NCBI GenBank assembly: GCA_019247865.1
Contig: JAFBAJ010000489.1
Location: forward strand, 1 to 9,960
Source: Acidobacteriota bacterium
Lineage (GTDB): Bacteria; Acidobacteriota; Blastocatellia; Pyrinomonadales; Pyrinomonadaceae
DNA length: 9,960 bases
Direction of reading: 5' to 3'
The position numbers and the translations under genes are program-made. A model generated the notes under the pieces. That model saw nothing but the letters and a program-made list of their open reading frames with translations, was not told where the DNA came from and searched no databases. Numbering within the stretch: the stretch's first letter is position 1; each line of letters opens with the position of its first letter. Positions 1 through 6,072 of this stretch are shown here, in pieces.

Positions 1-386
1 TCAGCCAAAGCGTCAAAATCCGTGATCGCAGACCGACGAACGTACGGCGGATTTCCCAGAGCAGTCTCTACCATTGGAAAATCTTGCGCGAGAAAGTCAC
101 CTTGCAGGACGTGAGGGAAATTCACCTCTCTCTCTTCAGCGAGCTTGGAGAATATTTCAAAAGTCGGCACATGAATTTCACTGCCATATAGCTGCCTACA
201 GGCTATCATCTGAGATGCCCCTAATTGCCGTAAGCGCTCAAATGCAAGAAAAGTGAAAACTCCCTCACCGATGCCCAAGTCGAGGATCTTATCGTTTTTG
301 CTCCTGATACCCCAGTTAACCAGCAGACGTGCGAACTCAACGGGTGTATATATTGAACCTAAGTTTCGTAGCTTATCGTTTGGCAT
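1..386 (-). CDS. Adenine-N6 DNA methyltransferase, N-terminal part (runs off the left edge)
   Basis: Translating the minus strand from an ATG at 386-384 gives 128 residues with no stop before the window edge. They carry the gamma-class amino-methyltransferase motifs in order: motif X-like GSIYTPVEFARLL (residues 10-22), motif I ILDLGIGEGVF (about 34-44, SAM binding), a motif II-like YGSEI, GDFL, and the catalytic motif IV GNPPYVRR near residue 112. This order (X, I, II, III, IV) matches the TaqI/type IIG/Eco57I-like families, which methylate adenine in DNA. An in-frame TAA lies seven codons upstream, so the start is at 386 or the adjacent TTG. No strong Shine-Dalgarno is visible. The stretch is clearly richer in A+T than its neighbours. 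The target-recognition part, and any nuclease domain, lies outside the window, so a lone methylase, a type IIG enzyme and a BREX-like PglX all remain possible. Confidence 0.85.
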   Translation of the reverse strand, partial: MPNDKLRNLGSIYTPVEFARLLVNWGIRSKNDKILDLGIGEGVFTFLAFERLRQLGASQMIACRQLYGSEIHVPTFEIFSKLAEEREVNFPHVLQGDFLAQDFPMVETALGNPPYVRRSAITDFDALA

Positions 387-596
387 CAAGAAGATTCTCG
401 AAATTTAGTGCTGAGTTGAGTTGTCGAACTGCGGCTCACCTTTATAACATTCGCATTATTATGCTTCAAGCATTGTTGTACATGTATTAATTGTAAGCCC
501 TCACGGCTTAGTCTTTTAGTTCCAATCCTTGCTCTTCCATATTTCTTAGCTGCCCACTGGTTGTTGGCAGATCTACAGGTTACTTAATTCTCGACC
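387..596. other. A+T-rich intergenic spacer between dcd and the methyltransferase gene
   Basis: These 210 bases hold no open frame with coding character and no RNA gene that I recognise. The stretch is much richer in A+T than the sequence to its right, and similar in composition to the methyltransferase gene to its left. A short 5-bp inverted repeat (CTGCC/GGCAG around 550-570) is the only structure seen. On the minus strand the stretch must contain the dcd 3' end signal and probably the methyltransferase promoter, but I cannot place either with confidence. Confidence 0.5.
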
Positions 597-1187
597 TCAC
601 AGACGAGAATAAGTCAGGCCGGTTTGGCCCTGGTATTTGCCGCCGCGGTCTTCGTAGGAGGTGTCGCAGGGTTCGTCGGATTCGAAGAAGATGACCTGGC
701 CGATGCCTTCGTTGACGTAGACACGGAGTGGAAGGTTGGCGAGGTTGCCGAGTTCGATGACGAGGCGGCCCGTCCAGCCTGCTTCGAGGGGGGTCGTGTT
801 GACGATGAGGCCGGCGCGCGCATAGGTTGATTTCGCCATGCAGATGGCGGTTACGTTGCGCGGCATGCGGAAGGTTTCGACCGAGACGCCGAGGGCGTAG
901 GAGTGCGGCGGCAGGAGGTAATATTTTGAGCCGTCTTCGGTCGTGCGCAAGGGGGGCTCGACGAGCGATTCGTCGCTGAACTGTTTGGGGTCGATCTCGC
1001 GCGCGTGGATGGGCGAGAAGACCTTAAAGCCGTCGTCCGCGAGGCGCATGTCGTAGCCGTAGCTCGATGCTCCGGCAGAGATGATGCGCCGCCCGTCTGC
1101 TTCGCGCACCAGCTCTCCGTCGAAGGGCCGGATCAACTCCGCTTCCGCCGCCATCCGGCGAATCCAACGATCAGATTTGACTGTCAT
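597..1187 (-). CDS. dcd: dCTP deaminase
   Basis: A 196-residue protein of the dCTP deaminase/dUTPase fold. It deaminates dCTP to dUTP and ammonia in the cytosol, feeding dTMP synthesis. Diagnostic segments are MAKSTYARAGLIVNTTPLE (residues 117-135), with the conserved Ser120 and Arg124; VIELGN, with the presumed catalytic Glu145 (equivalent to E. coli Glu138); and FFESDEPCDTSYEDRGGKYQGQ near the C terminus, the flexible lid that closes on nucleotide. Length and motif set match the common STYAR/GGKYQGQ subgroup. Whether it also hydrolyses dUTP, as some archaeal homologues do, cannot be told from sequence. The start is the ATG at 1187-1185: AGGA lies 7 bases upstream, directly after the stop of the preceding gene. 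The 12-base gap and SD placement suggest co-transcription and translational coupling with the DUF4097-like gene upstream, although the two functions look unrelated. Confidence 0.95.
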   Translation of the reverse strand: MTVKSDRWIRRMAAEAELIRPFDGELVREADGRRIISAGASSYGYDMRLADDGFKVFSPIHAREIDPKQFSDESLVEPPLRTTEDGSKYYLLPPHSYALGVSVETFRMPRNVTAICMAKSTYARAGLIVNTTPLEAGWTGRLVIELGNLANLPLRVYVNEGIGQVIFFESDEPCDTSYEDRGGKYQGQTGLTYSRL

Positions 1188-1199
1188 AAGAGAGTCCTG

Positions 1200-2090
1200 T
1201 CACTTGTCGCTGCCTTTGATGTTGATCGTGCCGTCGCCGACGGTCAGGACGAGGACGGCCCCGCCTGCTCCGGCGCGTCCCAGAAGCGCGCGCTCGGTCG
1301 CGGTTGTGTCTTCGCGCGGCTCCAGCGCCGTGTATGTGTTCTCGACCTTCCCGTTGCGCAGGACGGACGCGTTGACATCGCCGCTGAAGCCCGTGGGCAG
1401 CTCAAGCGTCACGTCGCCCGCGGCGAGGCGAACCTCCATGCCGCGCCCGCGCCAACTGCGCGAGGCGACGCGCACGTTGACCTTGCCGCTCGCCACGGTC
1501 GCGCCGACGATGCCGCCCGTCAACGTCAGCTCGGCGTTGCTCTGCACGGCCTTGAGGCTGATCGCGCCTTCGACGCCTTTCAAAGTGATCGGCCCCATCC
1601 CCGCGTCTATGTCGAGATCGGACATCATCGGCACGCGTATGTAATAGTCTATCTTCCAGGGCAGGCCGACCAGTCGCTTGGGAAAGTCTTTAGCCATGCG
1701 CTTGAGAAACTTCTTATCGTGCGTGCCGGTCGAGATGATGCGCACGTGATTGCCGTCTTTGTCGATCGTGAAGCTGTTGACCTGCGCGAGCAGCGCGAAG
1801 TCCTCTTCCGCGTTGGCGTGCAGCTCGATCTCGGCGGTGATGTCCACCTCGCTCTTGTTCCAGCCCTCGATGATGATCGAGCCGTTGGGCGCGCCGAGGA
1901 TCGTGATCGTGCTTCCGTAGCCCAGCCGCTTCGTCTCGTGGCGCGTCGTCTGGCGCATCAGGTCGGGCAGGGGAGCGGGCGGCTGCTTCTTATCCTTCTG
2001 CTGCGCGAAGGCTTGGGCCGAAAGAAGGCAGATGAGCAATGTGCCGGAGAGCACTGCGAAAAGTTTTTTTGATTTTGGCGATTTTGTCAT
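1200..2090 (-). CDS. Exported DUF4097-like beta-strand repeat protein (copy A)
   Basis: A 296-residue protein read from the ATG at 2090. The N terminus MTKSPKSKK is followed by a hydrophobic stretch ending AFA|Q (about residues 10-29), a typical Sec signal peptide without a lipobox. The mature part begins with a Lys/Pro-rich linker, then alternating short beta strands with Gly/Asn turns (SIIIEGWNKSEVDITAEI at 71-88, then repeated units such as GPITLKG, GAISLKA, NAELTLTGG, GKVNVRVAS and GDVTLELP), ending GTINIKGSDK. This is the pattern of DUF4097/putative-adhesin beta-solenoid proteins, whose biochemical role is unknown. It shares the G-[SP]-I-x-[IV]-EGW-x-K signature with the gene at 3310-4092, so the two are probably paralogues. 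A GTG at 2102 is an alternative start; neither start has a convincing Shine-Dalgarno. A strong hairpin lies just upstream. Confidence 0.8.
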   Translation of the reverse strand: MTKSPKSKKLFAVLSGTLLICLLSAQAFAQQKDKKQPPAPLPDLMRQTTRHETKRLGYGSTITILGAPNGSIIIEGWNKSEVDITAEIELHANAEEDFALLAQVNSFTIDKDGNHVRIISTGTHDKKFLKRMAKDFPKRLVGLPWKIDYYIRVPMMSDLDIDAGMGPITLKGVEGAISLKAVQSNAELTLTGGIVGATVASGKVNVRVASRSWRGRGMEVRLAAGDVTLELPTGFSGDVNASVLRNGKVENTYTALEPREDTTATERALLGRAGAGGAVLVLTVGDGTINIKGSDK

Positions 2091-2110
2091 GGTCGATTTC
2101 ACAGACAGAA

Positions 2111-2156
2111 GCGAGCGCTGCTCGGTAGTTCATTTGAGAACAGAAGCAGCGCTCGC
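2111..2156 (-). terminator. 12-bp perfect stem-loop between collagen-like gene and DUF4097 copy A
   Basis: GCGAGCGCTGCT at 2111-2122 is perfectly complementary to AGCAGCGCTCGC at 2145-2156, with a 22-base loop. Read on the minus strand, the stem is followed by TTCTGTCTGT and then the start codon of the next gene only about 20 bases on. It may be a terminator of the collagen-like gene or a 5' leader structure controlling the DUF4097 gene. The T tract is imperfect, so intrinsic termination is uncertain. Confidence 0.5.
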
Positions 2157-2215
2157 GTCAAGAGAATTCGTCTGATGAGAAGCCGCAGCAGGGAAAAAGA
2201 GTTTCCGGCACAGGC

Positions 2216-3190
2216 TCAGGGGGTAAGATCCAGACAGACGATGGACATCGAGTAGCCGAAGGATGACTCAGTCGGATTCTGGATGGAAATTCTCCACGTG
2301 GCTGCATCGATCGGTTTGCTCTCGTAGACGTTGAGAGACGGGCTCGCTGTAAAACCTCCACCCATTATTTTGTCGCCTGCGAGACAGGAGAAAGTCATCA
2401 CCGTGTCGCCCTGCGAGTGCGTGTTGGCAGAGCGTGTCGGCAGCTCGCGTATGTAAAAGACCGGAGCCGCCCCGCCGGTTCCCGGCGGTCCCTGAGGCCC
2501 CGGCTCACCCTGCTGCCCCTGTGGGCCTGCCGGTCCCTGCTGCCCCTGTACGCCCTGCAAGCCGTTGCACACGTACTGCGGCGAGGTGCCCATGACCTGA
2601 TTGCCCTGCGCATCAACCGTGACCAGAACCAGACCTCCGACCGTGCCGCAGCCGCGCGGGTAAGTTGTGCCGTCGTCCGGATACGTCTTGATGGAATAGC
2701 CCGGCGCTCCTTGTGCGCCCTGTGCTCCGGCAGCTCCGGCAGGCCCGGCCGGGCCCTGTGCTCCGGCTGGTCCCTGTGGGCCTTGCGGCCCTTGCTGTCC
2801 CTGTGCTCCTTGCGGTCCCTGCGGGCCGGGCGGTCCCTGCGGCCCTTGCTGTCCGGAGAATCCGAGGCTCACGACGAAGAGCCCGAACAGGTGGCTGTCC
2901 GCGTTGGTCAGCGTCAGCAGGTAGTTGCCTTTGAGCCCGGCCGGCAGCGCGACGATGACCTGCCGGTCGTTGAAGCTGGTGACGGTCAGTTGTGTGCCGG
3001 CTAAGGTCACGACCGGCTTCTTCGTCCCGAAATCGAGGCCGTTGATGGTGAGCTTGTTGGTGGCCGTGTCGGGCACGGCGCTCTTAATGATGGGCAACTG
3101 GAAATCGGCTCTCACCGGCACGGCCAGCAACAGCGAGGCGATCAAAAACAGCAGCACAGGGAGATAGACTTTGGGTGTTCTGAGAATCAT
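2216..3190 (-). CDS. Secreted IPT/TIG plus collagen-like triple-helix repeat protein
   Basis: A 324-residue protein. A signal peptide (about 1-28, ending VRA|D) is followed by an IPT/TIG-type immunoglobulin-like domain (about 32-108, with [20 protein letters not shown]). A first collagen block of about 18 G-X-Y triplets follows (about 110-166, mostly GPQ, GPA, GAQ). Next is a 45-residue globular insert with two Cys (about 167-209), a second block of about 10 triplets (210-240), and a C-terminal domain with C269...GGGF...W...C319. That C-GGG-W-C pattern recurs at the ends of bacterial collagen-like proteins and may set trimer register or attachment. The product should be exported and form trimeric rods; no LPXTG or other anchor is seen. 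I start at the ATG at 3190 because GGAG lies 6 bases upstream. The in-frame ATG at 3202 has no such site, and that GGAG falls inside its second and third codons. It sits between two DUF4097-like genes. Confidence 0.85.
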   Translation of the reverse strand: MILRTPKVYLPVLLFLIASLLLAVPVRADFQLPIIKSAVPDTATNKLTINGLDFGTKKPVVTLAGTQLTVTSFNDRQVIVALPAGLKGNYLLTLTNADSHLFGLFVVSLGFSGQQGPQGPPGPQGPQGAQGQQGPQGPQGPAGAQGPAGPAGAAGAQGAQGAPGYSIKTYPDDGTTYPRGCGTVGGLVLVTVDAQGNQVMGTSPQYVCNGLQGVQGQQGPAGPQGQQGEPGPQGPPGTGGAAPVFYIRELPTRSANTHSQGDTVMTFSCLAGDKIMGGGFTASPSLNVYESKPIDAATWRISIQNPTESSFGYSMSIVCLDLTP

Positions 3191-3196
3191 GTCGGG

Positions 3197-3200
3197 CTCC
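3197..3200 (-). promoter_or_regulatory. Shine-Dalgarno GGAG that decides the start of the collagen-like gene
   Basis: On the minus strand GGAG is followed by CCCGAC and then ATG at 3190-3188, an ideal 6-base spacing. The upstream in-frame ATG at 3202-3200 is preceded by a pyrimidine-rich stretch with no purine-rich site, so initiation at 3190 is preferred. Confidence 0.65.
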
Positions 3201-3260
3201 ATTGTCAGAAGAAGAGACCGGACGGAAAAGACCGGCCAGGAAAAAATTACAGCATGAGGC

Positions 3261-3291
3261 TTAGAAACCTACAATGAAGAATTATTTCCAG
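3261..3291 (-). promoter_or_regulatory. Possible ECF-type promoter upstream of the collagen-like gene
   Basis: On the minus strand, GGAAAT (plus 3289-3284) is followed 17 bases later by TTCTAA (plus 3266-3261). This resembles the GGAAC...TCTRA layout used by many ECF sigma factors. A TTGACT overlaps just upstream and could instead be a housekeeping -35 element with a weak -10. It lies about 70 bases before the start codon, and two ECF sigma genes lie upstream. The match is approximate and was found by eye. Confidence 0.25.
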
Positions 3292-3309
3292 TCAAGAAAG
3301 AGTCGCAGC

Positions 3310-4092
3310 TCAGCGGCGGATGAAGGAGATGCTGCCGCGTTGGTTGGTGACGCTGAGGGAGGCTTTGCCGTTGCCGACGTTGCCGACCACCTTGCGACGG
3401 CCGCTGATGAAGTTCAGGCCGGAGGTGGCGAAGGGGCCGAGCGTGATGTCCTGCGTCATCGGCGCGCTGGCGACGAGACGGAAAGCGGAGTTTTCAGGGA
3501 TGCGTATGTTGATGTTGCCGCCGGTGGTTTGCAGGCTGTAGACGCCTTCCGAGAGCAGCTCGCCGTCAAAGAGGATGTCGCCCGTGACGTTGCCCGCCAT
3601 CACTAAGGGCGAGCGAATCTGCGTCAGCGAGATGTTGCCCTCCGAAGAGACGTGCGCGCGCACCATCGAGCCCTGCACGTTATTGACGGTCAGGTCGCCG
3701 ATGCGCGTCTCGATGTCGACGGAGGATTCGTACGGCACGAAAATCTTGAAGTTGATGTTGCCGACATCGCCGCGCCCCTGGTTGTCGCGCGCGACATCGA
3801 TCTCCAGACCGTCGTCGCTGATCTGCGGCGTGATGCGCGCCGTCGAGTCTTCCTTATCGGCAGTGATCTTGATCTGCTCTTTCTGCCAGCCCTCGACCGT
3901 GATCGGGCCCGACCAGTTGCTCAGATGTATGCTGATCTTCTTGCGCGCGGGATAGGTCTTGGAGAATCTCTGCTGGGCGACAGCGGCGGATGAAAGGATG
4001 AGGGACAGCGCCGCCGCCGTAAGGACGACGCGCAGCTTTCTATTCCGACATCGCATGAGGGGAATGCGAATCTTCATCTTCACCGGTTTCAT
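3310..4092 (-). CDS. Exported DUF4097-like beta-strand repeat protein (copy B)
   Basis: A 260-residue protein from the ATG at 4092. A positively charged N terminus (MKPVKMKIRIPLMRCRNRK) and hydrophobic core ending SSAAVA|Q (cleavage near residue 39) make a Sec signal peptide. The mature region is short beta strands alternating with Gly/Asn/Asp turns: SGPITVEGWQKEQIKITADK (61-80), SSVDIETRIGDLTVNNVQG, EGNISLTQI, GDILFDGELLSEGVYSL, GGNINIRIP, and a final RGSISFIRR. This fits the DUF4097/putative adhesin fold; role unknown, location periplasm or cell surface. The frame stays open upstream to 4200, but that part translates a low-complexity repeat tract (QRTKNKIQRTN-like residues) and is probably not coding. 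ATG at 4077 is another possible start. It lies 120 bases downstream of the anti-sigma gene, so it may belong to that regulon. Confidence 0.8.
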   Translation of the reverse strand: MKPVKMKIRIPLMRCRNRKLRVVLTAAALSLILSSAAVAQQRFSKTYPARKKISIHLSNWSGPITVEGWQKEQIKITADKEDSTARITPQISDDGLEIDVARDNQGRGDVGNINFKIFVPYESSVDIETRIGDLTVNNVQGSMVRAHVSSEGNISLTQIRSPLVMAGNVTGDILFDGELLSEGVYSLQTTGGNINIRIPENSAFRLVASAPMTQDITLGPFATSGLNFISGRRKVVGNVGNGKASLSVTNQRGSISFIRR

Positions 4093-4209
4093 CAAGGCGT
4101 TTGTTCTTTGTATTTTGTTCTTCGTCCTTTGCACACGTCTCAACCTGGAATTATGAAGCGCGAGGTGAGCTAGATAATCAAAGCACAAAGAACCAAGCAC
4201 AAAGCACAG
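4093..4209. repeat. Degenerate CAAAGAAC/CAAAGCAC repeat tract
   Basis: The plus strand at about 4096-4136 holds repeated GTTCTTTG/TTTTGTTCTT units. At 4178-4209 the opposite orientation appears: AAAGCACAAAGAACCAAGC followed by ACAAAGCAC. Both are variants of one short unit of about 8-10 bases, arranged as two inverted blocks around a unique core of about 40 bases. The tract fills the space between the anti-sigma gene and DUF4097 copy B and explains the spurious upstream extension of that frame. Confidence 0.55.
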
Positions 4210-4212
4210 GTT

Positions 4213-4956
4213 TTATAGATCAGAGAACTCGCGCAGCAAGTCCATCTTGTCGCTCATCGCCGTGTTGAGCATCTCTTCCGAAAGCTCGTCGTGCGGGTTG
4301 CGTTGGAGCTCTTCGCGATACGTGGCGACGGCCTGATCTATGACCTGCAGGTTGCGCTCGAAGGCCTGCCGCGTCTGCGCGTTCCACAGGGCTTTGCGCT
4401 GCTCGACCCGGCGGTTCCAGTACTCGACCATCTGCTCCTGCTGCTTCATCCGGTCGTTGAGGCTGCCCGGATAGCTGCCGTTGGCGAAAGCCATGCCGGA
4501 GCCGGATGTCTGTTCCGTGCTCGGAGCCATCGTGTGCGTCTGCATGCTGCGCAGACCTAAGGCCGTGGCGAACGAGACGGCGATGGCGATGGCCGCGACC
4601 GCTGCCGCCATCTGCGTCAGTGAAAGCTCCCACTGGCGCTCGAAGAGTCGCGCGAACCAGCCCGCCGCACGTCCCTGCGCGGCCGGTCGCGTGGCGGTCA
4701 ACGCACGCAGGCCATTGCGCTGCTGCTCGCTCTCCAGCGTATTGCGGATGCGGAGCCAGAGGGCGCGCTCGTTGGGCGGAGCGTCGTACTCGCCGCGATG
4801 GTCGCGGCAAAAGCTGACGATGGAATCCAGCTCCTGACGGACGTGATAGCAGGAGAGACATTCCTCCAGATGGCGGCCGAGCGTCGCATGCTGTTCGTCG
4901 CTGAGCACACCATCGAGAAAGTCGCTGAGCAGTTCCTGACACTTCTCGCAGTTCAT
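4213..4956 (-). CDS. Zinc-finger anti-sigma factor, membrane-spanning (partner of the 5134-5766 sigma factor)
   Basis: A 247-residue protein beginning MNCEKC. Cys3 and the H29-x3-C33-x2-C36 motif match the spacing of the zinc-binding anti-sigma (ZAS, zf-HC2) domain, which holds an ECF sigma factor inactive at the inner face of the membrane. A single hydrophobic segment at about 113-135 (MAAAVAAIAIAVSFATALGL) should cross the inner membrane. The remaining 110 residues would be periplasmic, and from 158 on they look helical (RMKQQEQMVEYWNRRVEQRKALWNAQTRQ...), a possible sensing or protein-binding region. The start ATG at 4956 is preceded by AGAGG. The gene follows the sigma gene in the same direction but with a 177-base gap, unusual for such pairs. 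What it senses is not visible. Confidence 0.88.
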   Translation of the reverse strand: MNCEKCQELLSDFLDGVLSDEQHATLGRHLEECLSCYHVRQELDSIVSFCRDHRGEYDAPPNERALWLRIRNTLESEQQRNGLRALTATRPAAQGRAAGWFARLFERQWELSLTQMAAAVAAIAIAVSFATALGLRSMQTHTMAPSTEQTSGSGMAFANGSYPGSLNDRMKQQEQMVEYWNRRVEQRKALWNAQTRQAFERNLQVIDQAVATYREELQRNPHDELSEEMLNTAMSDKMDLLREFSDL

Positions 4957-4973
4957 CTTACCTCTTAACCTCT
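4957..4973 (-). promoter_or_regulatory. Duplicated AGAGG ribosome-binding leader of the anti-sigma gene
   Basis: Two AGAGG units 8 bases apart (plus 4969-4973 and 4961-4965) precede the ATG at 4956; the nearer one is 4 bases from the start. The same AGAGG-x-TA-AGAGG arrangement, with the same 8-base period, precedes the other anti-sigma gene at 6965. Confidence 0.5.
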
Positions 4974-4987
4974 AAGCCATTTTCGGG

Positions 4988-5063
4988 GCCGCGCCTGCGG
5001 CACCTTCCGGTTTTTTTATCAAGTGGGCTCTTTTGCACGGTCAGCTTCAAAGGGCTAAGCTGA
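4988..5063 (-). other. Structured leader between sigma and anti-sigma genes
   Basis: In the 177-base gap between the two genes I see a 7-bp stem (5041-5047 with 5057-5063, 9-base loop), an A7 run on the minus strand (plus 5011-5017) and a GC-rich 5-bp stem (GCCGC/GCGGC, 4988-4992 with 4997-5001). No open frame is apparent. The gap could hold an attenuator or a separate promoter for the anti-sigma gene; nothing seen decides between these. Confidence 0.3.
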
Positions 5064-5133
5064 ATCACGTGTGAGCCATTGGGGAGACTCGAACCTCTGA
5101 CAAACTCCTGCCGGTGAACGTCTTTGGAAGCGC

Positions 5134-5766
5134 TTATCCCACGTTCTGTTGCCTCAGCAGGTCGCGTAATTTCATTCGCGCTTTGTGAAGTTGCGATTTC
5201 GACGTGCCGACCGAGCAGCCGAGCATCCGTGCGATCTCTTCGTGCTCGTGCCCCTCTATGTCGTGCAGGATAAAGACCGTGCGATAGCCCGGCGGCAGTT
5301 GCTTGATCGCTTTGTCGAGCGCGATCCGATCCACGACCGGCATCGCGTTCGGGTTCTCCGTGCCGCGCACGATCTGAACGGGCGTCTCGCCTTCGTCCGT
5401 CGTCTGTTCAAGCTTCACGCTGCGCTTGCGAAAGTGCATCAGAACCTGGTTAACCGTCAGGCGATGGAGCCAGGTCGTGAAAGCAGATTCGCCGCGAAAG
5501 CTTCCGATCTTGCGAAAGAGCTGGATAAAGACCTCTTGCGTCAGGTCTTCGGCTTCCGAGATATTGCCCGTCATGCGCAGGCAGAGGGAATACACGCGAC
5601 GCGAGTGACGCTGGTACAGCTCGTCGAAGGCCTGCATATCGCCTGCGGCGGCTGCTTGCGCCAGCCCGTAATCCGACGCACTGTTTGTCTCGGTTTCGCC
5701 TGCGGTCACGTGTCCGTCTGTTCGGGCGAGCAGCGGCAGACCGTTGATAACGTTTTTCGCCTCCAT
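5134..5766 (-). CDS. ECF-family RNA polymerase sigma factor (sigma-70 family, RpoE-like)
   Basis: A 210-residue protein with a 34-residue N-terminal extension. Region 2 follows (about 35-115: [20 protein letters not shown], then [17 protein letters not shown] and [19 protein letters not shown], contacting the -10 element and core polymerase), then a linker and region 4 (about 150-207: [27 protein letters not shown] and [19 protein letters not shown], a helix-turn-helix for the -35 element). Regions 1 and 3 are absent, as expected for ECF sigma factors. It should be held by the membrane anti-sigma encoded next (4213-4956) and released by an envelope signal. The start ATG at 5766 has only a weak upstream GAG. 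Downstream genes encoding two exported beta-strand proteins and a collagen-like protein are plausible targets (inference). Confidence 0.93.
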   Translation of the reverse strand: MEAKNVINGLPLLARTDGHVTAGETETNSASDYGLAQAAAAGDMQAFDELYQRHSRRVYSLCLRMTGNISEAEDLTQEVFIQLFRKIGSFRGESAFTTWLHRLTVNQVLMHFRKRSVKLEQTTDEGETPVQIVRGTENPNAMPVVDRIALDKAIKQLPPGYRTVFILHDIEGHEHEEIARMLGCSVGTSKSQLHKARMKLRDLLRQQNVG

Positions 5767-6072
5767 ACTGCTCTATTTTGCCGACACGAGAGCGCCCGCT
5801 TGACCGAATGCTTTAAGGGGAGCGTCACCGGTCGCCAACCTTCTTTCCCAGGATAAAATGGTTGAGCCATGCGTGACGAACTATCTCACGTGCCTTGTGA
5901 TGCGGCGCTTCAGGCGCGTCGTTGCCTTGCCCGGCCCAAATGTTAAGCTTTTTCGCTCCTCCCTTCAATGTTTTAAAGCAAATCTCACGCAAAGGCGCTG
6001 GTGACGCAAAGGAAGACAATTAAGTTTTTCCTTTGCGTCACCAGCGCCTTTGCGTGAGATTGTTTTGCGGCT
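5767..6072. other. Intergenic region without a credible gene; presumed promoter region of the 5134-5766 sigma gene
   Basis: The 306 bases between the Spy-like gene and the sigma gene hold a 34-bp perfect hairpin at their left end (5981-6061) and otherwise unique sequence. A 64-codon minus frame (5825-6019) starts inside the hairpin loop and translates one repeat arm, so I do not regard it as a gene. The promoter of the sigma gene must lie here, but I could not fix a convincing -35/-10 pair. Confidence 0.5.
5981..6061. repeat. 34-bp perfect inverted repeat (long hairpin), CGCAAAGG family
   Basis: Arm 5981-6014 (begins AATCTCACGCAAAGGCG) is the exact reverse complement of 6028-6061, with a 13-base loop. 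Each arm contains two CGCAAAGG-type words (CACGCAAAGGCG and GACGCAAAGGAA). The hairpin ends 11 bases beyond the stop of the Spy-like gene and could act as its terminator or an mRNA 3' stabiliser. Shorter copies of the same words occur at 9499-9538 and 9558-9571, so this is a member of a dispersed repeat family, not a gene-specific element. Confidence 0.85.

Noticed and set aside
74..256. 60-codon plus frame at the left edge
   Set aside because: It is antisense to the methyltransferase fragment, which has clear catalytic motifs in the other strand.
1005..2072. 355-codon open frame on the plus strand
   Set aside because: It is antisense to dcd and the DUF4097 copy A gene, has no recognisable domain and a biased Arg/Ala/Asp composition typical of a shadow frame.
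2417..3004. Plus-strand open frames opposite the collagen-like gene
   Set aside because: Glycine-proline repeats read in reverse give open Leu/Ser/Arg-rich frames; these are mirror effects of the GGN-CCN repeat.
4093..4200. 36-residue N-terminal extension of DUF4097 copy B starting at 4200
   Set aside because: The added residues come from the CAAAGAAC repeat tract and would place a long polar stretch before the signal peptide.
4988..5017. Intrinsic terminator on the plus strand (GC stem followed later by T7)
   Set aside because: The stem is only 5 bp, the T run starts 9 bases after it, and no plus-strand gene ends nearby.
5076..5115. tRNA-like T-arm (GGTTCGAGTC on the minus strand)
   Set aside because: The T-stem would pair only about 3 bases, no matching acceptor or anticodon arm could be folded at the right distance, and the upstream part runs into the sigma gene. 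It could at most be a degraded remnant.
5825..6019. 64-codon minus frame as a small gene
   Set aside because: It begins in the loop of the 34-bp hairpin and its N terminus (ASPAPLREI) is simply the translated repeat arm. No Shine-Dalgarno or domain supports it.
5981..6061. CRISPR repeat or insertion-sequence terminal inverted repeats
   Set aside because: There is a single hairpin with a 13-base loop, with no spacer periodicity and no transposase between the arms.
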